Origin: Lentimonas sp. CC4
GTDB taxonomy: Bacteria; Verrucomicrobiota; Verrucomicrobiia; Opitutales; Coraliomargaritaceae
Direction: 5' to 3'
Length of the DNA: 64,000 bases
NCBI RefSeq assembly: GCF_902728235.1
Contig: NZ_CACVBO010000001.1
Span: 3,496,001 to 3,560,000, forward strand
Of the stretch, positions 55,270-64,000 are shown piece after piece. The position numbers were made by a program, and so were the translations under genes. The notes beneath the pieces were generated by a model that was not told where the DNA came from, ran no database searches, and saw nothing but the letters and a program-made list of their open reading frames with translations. Positions within the stretch are counted from its first letter, which is position 1. Each line of letters opens with the position of its first letter.

Positions 55270-55291
55270 TAGTTGAGGCCATGAGCCAAGC

Positions 55292-58200
55292 TTAAATGCT
55301 CGGTCTTACACGGCCAAATCCTCGATCGACACCTGGAAGCGGCACCGACACTTCTTGGCCAGCAGGTGAATCCACTACGACTGGAGTCTCAGAATCCCAA
55401 TCGTTTAAATCAGTCGCGCGTTCCACGGTATAAATCACTTCGGTGGTATCACGCACAGGCGTGAAGCGGATATCGAGCCCTGCCCCATTTTCAACGAGCG
55501 AGGTAACATGACCCGTAGAGGGCGTGAGTGGGTCTAAACCAAATGCGAACTTATAGAAATTCGTGAGTCCATCGCTTGCCGGTGAATCATTGGGGCCCGT
55601 CTCTTTAACACCGCCCCAGTCATATGCGGACGCATAGGCATCGTAAATCGAAGACGCATCTAACAGTTCGGATAAATTCAAATAATCCAATTGCAATGAG
55701 TCGGATCCCGCCAATCCACCGATATTACTCTGTATTTTCAAGCGATCAAAACTCGTCGCGTCTGCGTTCTCCACCTCATAAGTGCCCAAGTCTTGAAAAC
55801 TACCACCTGCCTCTGACAGCTCGACTGCGATCGTCATCGGTGTTGCATCCATGTCCAAGGTCGCACGAACAGCCATATCGCTAAGGTTCACTGAATTAAA
55901 TGTCTTCAACGCCTGCACAACAAACCCTGCTCCACCAGCCTTATCGGTATCATACATTTGAAGCTCTAAATTGATTTCAGAGGTCGACGCCTTCGCAAAA
56001 CGAATCAAACCAAAGTCTGAACCATCACTATTATCACGAAACGCAAAACCGACCTTTGTAGCCGTGGTGGTAGCTGCATCATCCAAATCAATTGAGCTAA
56101 ACATCATCTCTAGCTGATACTGTCCGCTGGCATACGGTGCTCCGGCGATCGATGCGGTCGTATTCTTGGATGAATTCCCCGTCGTCGACACCTTCGAAAA
56201 TACTAAGTGCCCGGCACCATCGGTTTGCACAGAATCTGCAGGTGAAATCGATGCAAAAGCTAAACCAGTCAAACTAGTCGTATTACCAAACTCTGTATTC
56301 GCCACCTCACTGAAGTCCCAACGCTCCAATGTATTCAAACTCTCAGACTGTGGCAGCGTCAGCTCGATCTCCCCTGTATCCGCCTGCCCCACTCCATCTT
56401 CAATGGTATAAGTCATCGTCACACTACCCGCGAATTCGGCAGGCGCCTGGTAATGAATCTTACCATTTTCAATCGACGCACTGCCCACCGTCGGCAGCGT
56501 AATCGCAGTAATCGTCAATGCTCCTTCTCCCCCGTCATTGAGCAATGGGTTAATGATACGCAACTCGCCTGGGACAGTCGTGATCGTATCATCATTTGCC
56601 ACGATCTGAAGATTTGAACCAGCACCTAGCGTCACGGTATCATTCGAGGTGCGCGCTGCTGCCCAACCTCCTAAATTTTCAGATTCAACGCGGTATTTAT
56701 ACTTTCCGCCTGGGACGAGGTCGTAGTCGCGAAAGGTCGTCACTCCCGCAGGCACATATGCATATTCACGGTAGGAGGTTTCGCCATCAGGCTCCGAAGT
56801 GCGATAAATCACCGAGTGTGTCGCGTTGCTGGCATTGACTGCCCAATTCAACTCAATCGTGCGCGGAGAAATTTGCTCCGCACCTGCTCCGACCCAAGTG
56901 GGATCGGCATCTGGCACCGCCGGCAAACTTCCGATCACTCCATTATCGATCAAAATAGACTGTTCGCTCGTCCAAGTATTAGAGCCAGGTGCCGGCATCT
57001 TCATACCAGTGGAGAGTGCTTGTTGATAGATCTCATGCAGCATTTCGGCTGCTAGATCTGGGCGACTCGCAGAGAGATCGTTACGCTCATACACATCAGA
57101 CACGATGTTATAGAGTTCCACCTTACGCTGCACCATAAAGTAGAGCAGTTTGTAATCGCCCTTACGATACGCAGCAAGCGCTGGGTTACCGGTGCCCGTA
57201 TTGGCATTGGTAAAGAAGTGGTGCATTTCATCGCGAGCGGAAGCTTCTGGCTTGGCGGCGGTGAGCATAAAGCTGATCGAGTCCGTGCTTTCTGCCGGTT
57301 GCTGCGTGCCGCCTGCCATATCGACGAAGGACGCAAACAAATCAGCATGATGCACAAAGGCGTCGGTCTGCGTGCCACCAGCGGTTAGGCCGGGATAATA
57401 AATCAAGAATGGCACTTTGAGCCCGCCCTCATAGACCCATGTCTTCCCCTGACGATAGGGGTAGTTCGAAGTGGGATACGAGCTGTAGGTATTTCCGTTC
57501 CCAGACTTATAAGCATTATCCGCAGGCACATAAACTGCCGGTGGATTTACCGTATCAGAACCATCCGCGGCCTCGACGGACTTGCCATCATCAATCGGCG
57601 TAGTCGACTTACCGCCATGATCCGCAGAGACCACGATGATCGTCGTGTCAAACAGCTTGGAACCTGGAACGCGTGGATCATCCGTCGCCTTTAGATATGT
57701 CACCAGTTCATTAAAGCTATCGTCATAGGACTTCATCATCCCCGCATAGACTGGGTTGTCCTGCCACACGCGAGTCTTGGTGCTATAATCTGTGATCAAT
57801 GCACTACTGCCAGCTGGATGCGCAGCAAACTCAGCGGCCATGCTCTCTTTCTTTGCTTGGAAATACTCGTGCCCCTTACCGTCCGTCGAGTTCGCATTGT
57901 CCTTACATTCCGCGGGCGTATGCACCGCATAGTGCGCCAGCGTAAGATGAAATGGCTCACCAGCTTGATTATTAATCGCATCATCAATGAACCCGATTGC
58001 TTTCGCCGTCATACGGTCGGTGATGTATTCGCCAGCGACTGGTGCAGCTGTGCCATAGGTCGCACTATCCATATCCGGCAGCTCAAAAGTATAGGCTCCA
58101 TTCGCTCCTGCATTCTGGTTGAGCAAAGCAAAATACGACGAAGGCGGCGCTCCGGCATGACCCGCAGCGATACTGACATCGTAGCCTTGAGCAATCGGTC

Positions 58201-59020
58201 CACGCCCAGGCTGATCACCGAACACATAGCCAGTTGGTTTGTCAGCAGTATCCGACTCCCCCAAGTGATATTTACCGATAAAACAAGTGCGATAACCCGC
58301 AGCCTTCACCGCTTCGCCATAGGTGACATTATCGTAAGGGATCGAAACACCCTGCCCTGCCTTAGAACCCTGAACAGTGGTGCCACCGGCCCAAATGCCT
58401 CCACCTGTCGGATCACCAGCATGATCGACGTAGTAGTCATTACTCGGCACCGCCTCAGGGCGCCAATCATACTTACCGACCTGAATCGAACGACGCGCCA
58501 CCACGCAACGCGGGCCAGAGCAATAGGCATTGTTCACAGACAGCGCATTTTGCTCGATAAACGTATCCAAGGCGGGAGTCTCATAAATCGTTGGTCCATC
58601 AATCGCTGGATTACGTAACGCTACGATGTCTTTGTAGCCCATGTCGTCGGCGAGGAAAAAGATAATGTTCATCTTCGCCGTGGTTGTGGCTGAACCGAGG
58701 CTCAACCAATTCGAAGAGAGCGTGTCATCCACCGCACGCACTCGATAGTAGTATTCCGTCTCTACAGCTAGGCCGCGATCATAGAAGAACCTCGAATCAG
58801 TCGGCAGGTCCGTCTCATCAGCGACCAATACTCCAGGAAACGTGCCGTTCACACTGCGCTCGATTTGAAAGCCGGTCTCATCCGTCGCAGTATCCGTCCA
58901 TTCCAGCGCAATAGTTGCTGGCCCAGCAGGCAGTGCCACGCCAGCGGTCGGTGTATTGATTGCAGAAGCCGCCGCAACAGAAGCGAACAGCAAAGAGAAA
59001 AGGGTAAAGGGGCGATTCAT
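55292..59020 (-). CDS. Large multidomain sulfatase with FN3 and C-terminal modules, divergent signature
   Basis: 1242 residues, signal peptide to about residue 20. An FN3 domain (about 25-113) precedes the sulfatase domain, which starts at MNIIFFLADDMGYKD (metal Asp pair). The segment aligned to the formylglycine motif reads YCSGPRCVVARRSIQVGKY: Cys172 lies in C-V-V-A-R, with Val where P or A is usual. VSADHGG replaces SDNG. After the catalytic part (to about 690) come a second FN3 (TIELNWAVNASNAT), a cadherin/VCBS-like domain (VANDDTITTVPGEL), a jelly-roll region and a C-terminal verrucomicrobial module (DGLTNFYKFAFGLDP). The substrate is unknown. It stands alone with its own terminator, far from the sulfatase operon. 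Confidence 0.88.
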   Translation of the reverse strand: MNRPFTLFSLLFASVAAASAINTPTAGVALPAGPATIALEWTDTATDETGFQIERSVNGTFPGVLVADETDLPTDSRFFYDRGLAVETEYYYRVRAVDDTLSSNWLSLGSATTTAKMNIIFFLADDMGYKDIVALRNPAIDGPTIYETPALDTFIEQNALSVNNAYCSGPRCVVARRSIQVGKYDWRPEAVPSNDYYVDHAGDPTGGGIWAGGTTVQGSKAGQGVSIPYDNVTYGEAVKAAGYRTCFIGKYHLGESDTADKPTGYVFGDQPGRGPIAQGYDVSIAAGHAGAPPSSYFALLNQNAGANGAYTFELPDMDSATYGTAAPVAGEYITDRMTAKAIGFIDDAINNQAGEPFHLTLAHYAVHTPAECKDNANSTDGKGHEYFQAKKESMAAEFAAHPAGSSALITDYSTKTRVWQDNPVYAGMMKSYDDSFNELVTYLKATDDPRVPGSKLFDTTIIVVSADHGGKSTTPIDDGKSVEAADGSDTVNPPAVYVPADNAYKSGNGNTYSSYPTSNYPYRQGKTWVYEGGLKVPFLIYYPGLTAGGTQTDAFVHHADLFASFVDMAGGTQQPAESTDSISFMLTAAKPEASARDEMHHFFTNANTGTGNPALAAYRKGDYKLLYFMVQRKVELYNIVSDVYERNDLSASRPDLAAEMLHEIYQQALSTGMKMPAPGSNTWTSEQSILIDNGVIGSLPAVPDADPTWVGAGAEQISPRTIELNWAVNASNATHSVIYRTSEPDGETSYREYAYVPAGVTTFRDYDLVPGGKYKYRVESENLGGWAAARTSNDTVTLGAGSNLQIVANDDTITTVPGELRIINPLLNDGGEGALTITAITLPTVGSASIENGKIHYQAPAEFAGSVTMTYTIEDGVGQADTGEIELTLPQSESLNTLERWDFSEVANTEFGNTTSLTGLAFASISPADSVQTDGAGHLVFSKVSTTGNSSKNTTASIAGAPYASGQYQLEMMFSSIDLDDAATTTATKVGFAFRDNSDGSDFGLIRFAKASTSEINLELQMYDTDKAGGAGFVVQALKTFNSVNLSDMAVRATLDMDATPMTIAVELSEAGGSFQDLGTYEVENADATSFDRLKIQSNIGGLAGSDSLQLDYLNLSELLDASSIYDAYASAYDWGGVKETGPNDSPASDGLTNFYKFAFGLDPLTPSTGHVTSLVENGAGLDIRFTPVRDTTEVIYTVERATDLNDWDSETPVVVDSPAGQEVSVPLPGVDRGFGRVRPSI

Positions 59021-59124
59021 GCTCTCAATCTACACCTTCGCACTCGGCAATAAAGGCAATCCCTCATTTAAAAAACCACAAATAGCACTGATAAAGCGCC
59101 CAGGGGAAGGTTCTATCCTGCCCC

Positions 59125-59610
59125 TTACAACATCCGAGGGTCCAGCATCCAACTCAGTTCACACGGCCCGACCTCACCAAAGTTCTCAATCGGATTCACC
59201 TTCAAGCAAGCCATATTGCAGGTGTCAAAATTCGTGCGCGTGCGCCCCCGCTCTGCGCTCAACAGCAAGGATGCCAAAATCGTAATATTTGGATTGTGCC
59301 CGACCACTAGCACATCTTGGCCGACTTCGAGCAAGCCCTTCGCAACGGAGGCTGGATTCATGTCTGGCTCTAAGCGCATCTCATCGCGCCGTTGCTCGAT
59401 CGCATCCCCCCATGCCTCCAGCAACAACCCCGCCGTCTCTTGAGCTCGACGATAGGGACTGCACCACAACACTGGCGGTAGCGGTGTGTCCTTGGAGCGC
59501 AAGAATCCCCCTAAGCGCTCTACATCAGCTCGACCCTTTGCACTCAACACTCTCTGACTATCTGGATAGCTCGACTCAGCTTGGGCGTGACGCAATAAAT
59601 AGATATTCAT
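59125..59610 (-). CDS. SixA-like histidine phosphatase
   Basis: 161 residues from the ATG at 59610 (MNIYLLRHAQAESSY). The frame extends upstream to 59868, but that leader is not protein-like and overlaps the ROK gene. The phosphohistidine motif LRHAQAE, WCSPYRRAQETA and VLVVGHNPNI define a short branch-2 histidine phosphatase like SixA, which removes phosphate from histidine phosphotransfer proteins. The real partner is unknown. Confidence 0.88.
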   Translation of the reverse strand: MNIYLLRHAQAESSYPDSQRVLSAKGRADVERLGGFLRSKDTPLPPVLWCSPYRRAQETAGLLLEAWGDAIEQRRDEMRLEPDMNPASVAKGLLEVGQDVLVVGHNPNITILASLLLSAERGRTRTNFDTCNMACLKVNPIENFGEVGPCELSWMLDPRML

Positions 59611-59770
59611 AGACAAACCACTATACTCGCTTATACAGCCTCGGCAAGAATCAGAATCAATCCATTTTCTGCTTCCAATCATCTCGAATCCCCTCTTTCT
59701 GGAAGTATTCCATACATTAGAGCCAACACTCCCTAAAGTGTTCTCCTCCTCCTCAATCAGCCTATCTCCT

Positions 59771-60733
59771 ATGAAAATCTCACTCGGCACCGACATCGGC
59801 GGCACAAACACTTGTGTCGGCTCAGTTTCTGCAGACGGCCACGTGCTGTATAAAGAAACCTTCCCCACCGGCGACTATAGCGATGCAACACTGTATGGCG
59901 ACCGCCTCGCCGAAGCGGTGCGTGCAGTGATGACTGCGACTGCGAGTGATAGCGCTCACACAGACATCGAGTGGCTTGGTCTCGGCATCGGCGCTCCCAA
60001 TGGCAACCACCGCAGCGGCTGCATCGAGCATGCGCCCAATCTCAACTTCAAAGGTATTGTTCCACTCGTCGAGCTCATGGAGGCGCGACTGGATCTACCG
60101 AAAATTGATCTGACCAACGACGCCAACGCTGCCGCCATCGGAGAGAAGATTTTCGGAGCGGCTAAAGACTATTCCGACTTCATCATGATCACACTCGGCA
60201 CTGGCCTAGGCAGTGGCGTATTCGTGAACAATCAGCTCGTGTATGGTCACGACGGCTTTGCCGGAGAAGTCGGCCACATTAGCGTAATCCCAGATGGTCG
60301 CTACTGTGGCTTTGGCCGACGCGGCAGCTTGGAGAATTACTGTTCGGCTACAGGCATTCGACGCACCTTCTTCGAAATGCTCGCTCAACTTGGCGGACAG
60401 ACTTCGTTGGATCACATGCCCATCGGCGAGCTCACTGCTAAAGACATAGCCGAAGCTGCCGAACAAGGCGGCAGAGTCGCCAAAGCCACGATGGACTTCA
60501 CGGGCCGACTCTTAGGAGAAGCCTTGGCATCCACCGCGCTGGTCACCAGTCCTGCGGCATTCTTCCTGTTTGGTGGCCCTGTCAAAGCAGGTAAAATCCT
60601 ACTTGATCCCACCCGTAAGTCCTTCGAGCACCACTTGATCCCTCCCTACAAAAACAAGATCAAGATCATCGAATCCGCACTACCTATGGGCGATGCCGCG
60701 ATCCTTGGAGCGGCAGCACTAGTCATCGAATAA
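59771..60733 (+). CDS. ROK-family sugar kinase (glucokinase-like)
   Basis: 320 residues from the ATG at 59771 (MKISLGTDIGGTNTCVGSV, phosphate loop). Further motifs are DANAAAIGE with the catalytic Asp, LGTGLGSGV, and GEVGHISV with the His of the ROK signature. The following zinc motif is degenerate: CGFGRRGSLE keeps one Cys where CxCGxxGCxE is expected. No helix-turn-helix is present, so it is a kinase rather than a regulator, probably for glucose or an N-acyl sugar. It is divergent from the SixA-like gene. An imperfect hairpin follows the stop but lacks a T run. Confidence 0.88.
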   Translation: MKISLGTDIGGTNTCVGSVSADGHVLYKETFPTGDYSDATLYGDRLAEAVRAVMTATASDSAHTDIEWLGLGIGAPNGNHRSGCIEHAPNLNFKGIVPLVELMEARLDLPKIDLTNDANAAAIGEKIFGAAKDYSDFIMITLGTGLGSGVFVNNQLVYGHDGFAGEVGHISVIPDGRYCGFGRRGSLENYCSATGIRRTFFEMLAQLGGQTSLDHMPIGELTAKDIAEAAEQGGRVAKATMDFTGRLLGEALASTALVTSPAAFFLFGGPVKAGKILLDPTRKSFEHHLIPPYKNKIKIIESALPMGDAAILGAAALVIE

Positions 60734-60929
60734 CAAAAAACGCCACCCGGATATTCGGACGGCGCTTCTCAAACAAACAACAAACAAAGTTACTACATAC
60801 TAAGTTTATATGTAAGCTTAGACGTGCCAGTAGGCTCAACGTTCAAAATTTTTGAATATTTATTAGCGGAGAATACATGACTGGATCTAACAATTGAAAA
60901 TTGTAGACACCGTAGCTACATTTCACCTC

Positions 60930-61157
60930 ATGAATGTAGCGATTCGAGAGGCAAAAAACAATCTGAGCAAATACGGCAACCTCGCCAATGCTGGTGAAGT
61001 CGTGACGATCTGTAAGAACGGCAAACCGTGGTTTGACCTAGTGCCACACACAAGGAAGCCGCGCAGTGTTCAGCCATTGGTCAAAGGCAAGTCCCCCATT
61101 AGCATCGACGACGCAATCGCTCCCGTTGATGCCAAAGACATTCAAGGATGGATATAA
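60930..61157 (+). CDS. Phd/YefM-like antitoxin
   Basis: 75 residues from the ATG at 60930 ([15 protein letters not shown]); a TTG at 60894 is a weaker choice. The pattern [20 protein letters not shown] then [15 protein letters not shown] is typical of Phd-family antitoxins that bind DNA and neutralise a toxin. It overlaps the PIN-domain toxin gene by 10 bp, a common toxin-antitoxin layout. Confidence 0.9.
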   Translation: MNVAIREAKNNLSKYGNLANAGEVVTICKNGKPWFDLVPHTRKPRSVQPLVKGKSPISIDDAIAPVDAKDIQGWI

Positions 61158-61540
61158 TCCTCGATACTTGCGGTCTCCTATCCTTAGCCGGTATCGCACA
61201 AAAGAAGCTGAGCAACGCCTGCCTCAAGAGCATCGCCTCGGCCGATCAGGTTCATCTATCAAGCTGCAGTCTCTTTGAAATCAGCCTTAAACATAAGCGC
61301 AGCCAACTAGATCTAGCCCAATTCAAAAGTCCCACTGAATTCTGGCAGGCATGCATCGAAACTTACGAACTCACCGAGCAAGCTGTCACAGCTGGAGACT
61401 TTGCAAATACCTTCGAACTCCCCGACCACCACGCCGATCCCTTTGATCGCATCATCATTGCTCAGAGCCAACGGCTCAACTCTCCGGTCATTACCTATGA
61501 TGCTCAATTTCAAGCATATGGTGTCGATGTCATTCAGTGA
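61148..61540 (+). CDS. PIN-domain toxin (VapC-like)
   Basis: 130 residues. PIN motifs are present: [10 protein letters not shown] (first Asp), SLFEIS (Glu), [11 protein letters not shown] and VITYDAQF (last acidic residues). Members are ribonucleases, often cutting tRNA or rRNA. The gene is translationally coupled to the antitoxin and followed by a strong shared terminator. Confidence 0.9.
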   Translation: MDIILDTCGLLSLAGIAQKKLSNACLKSIASADQVHLSSCSLFEISLKHKRSQLDLAQFKSPTEFWQACIETYELTEQAVTAGDFANTFELPDHHADPFDRIIIAQSQRLNSPVITYDAQFQAYGVDVIQ

Positions 61541-61556
61541 GCTTCGAATAACCGAA

Positions 61557-61584
61557 AAAGCCCCCGTCTTGCGACGGGGGCTTT
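61557..61584. terminator. Bidirectional terminator between VapC-like toxin and isocitrate dehydrogenase
   Basis: Perfect 12-bp arms AAAGCCCCCGTC and GACGGGGGCTTT with a TTGC loop; T-rich flanks on both sides. It serves both convergent genes. Confidence 0.95.
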
Positions 61585-61609
61585 TGCTTTTAAAGAATGA
61601 AGACCGAAC

Positions 61610-63877
<2,268 letters not shown>

Positions 63878-63894
63878 CTAAGCACAGGCAAGAA

Positions 63895-63920
63895 AAAGGC
63901 GGACTAGAGTGTCCGCCTTT
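63895..63920 (-). terminator. Terminator of the partial aminotransferase gene
   Basis: 10-bp arms AAAGGCGGAC and GTCCGCCTTT with a 6-nt loop; T run on the minus strand (AAAAA at 63893-63897). Confidence 0.9.
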
Positions 63921-63924
63921 AAAC

Positions 63925-64000
63925 TTAGCCCAGTTTCGCGCAGAAACGGGCGAGGCGCTCGATGCCTTTATCAATGACCTCGTCGGAAGTCGCATAACTG
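63925..64000 (-). CDS. C-terminal end of a probable class I aminotransferase (partial)
   Basis: Only the last 24 residues are in the window: SYATSDEVIDKGIERLARFC then AKLG and stop. The SYATS...GIERLARFC ending is characteristic of pyridoxal-phosphate class I/II aminotransferases such as aspartate aminotransferase. The rest lies beyond the right edge. Confidence 0.6.
   Translation of the reverse strand, partial: SYATSDEVIDKGIERLARFCAKLG

Noticed and set aside
59611-59868. Upstream extension of the SixA-like protein
   Set aside because: It would run across the ROK start region, and the sequence lacks protein-like character; the RHA motif belongs near the N-terminus.
60741-60764. Hairpin after the ROK gene as terminator
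   Set aside because: The stem has an internal mismatch and no T run follows on the plus strand; support was too weak to list.

Overview
The window looks like a chromosomal segment of a marine polysaccharide-degrading Verrucomicrobiota bacterium, most likely in the class Opitutae near Coraliomargarita or Lentimonas. This is inferred from three things: very dense sulfatase content with fucosidase-type glycoside hydrolases, PEP-CTERM proteins with a near-constant tail, and C-terminal modules common in verrucomicrobial secreted enzymes. No rRNA, tRNA, exosortase, sulfatase-maturating enzyme or TonB/Sus transporter was seen.

Region 1 (1-19666, all minus strand) reads as one 11-gene operon with gaps of 0-56 nt. 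It holds eight exported type I sulfatases, a GH95-like alpha-L-fucosidase, a GH141-like right-handed beta-helix enzyme and a beta-propeller lipoprotein. The mix points to degradation of a sulfated fucose-rich glycan such as fucoidan. Two sulfatase types alternate (A-B-A-B), indicating duplication of a gene pair.

Region 2 (20019-31617) is the most unusual part. It has four PEP-CTERM genes, a fifth paralogue that has lost its sorting tail, and a 1183-residue sulfatase whose N-terminal domain is a PEP-CTERM-family domain. Each of the four PEP-CTERM genes is preceded by the same roughly 85-bp element: an 8+8 bp palindrome exactly 33 bp (centre to centre) from a conserved extended -10. The last copy also lies in front of a divergent sensor kinase with two discoidin-like domains and its NarL/LuxR-type regulator. 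Relics (a 5' kinase fragment and a PEP-CTERM tail with its terminator) show that the locus grew by duplication.

Region 3 (31691-41200) contains a decayed REP-type transposase, an amiE-amiB aliphatic amidase operon with a hybrid kinase upstream, and a small island with an intact REP-type transposase and three short genes of unknown function. A 27-bp direct repeat brackets the island.

Region 4 (41214-64000) is mostly housekeeping and accessory genes. In order these are an adenylation-carrier-reductase protein coupled to a sodium/solute symporter, a helix-hairpin-helix protein with a lysine-rich tail, a STAS-like protein, radD, pxpC/pxpB, a YheT hydrolase, a subtilase, a glutamine amidotransferase, a PhnA-like protein, a 1242-residue multidomain sulfatase, a SixA-like phosphatase, a ROK kinase, a toxin-antitoxin pair, monomeric isocitrate dehydrogenase and the end of an aminotransferase.
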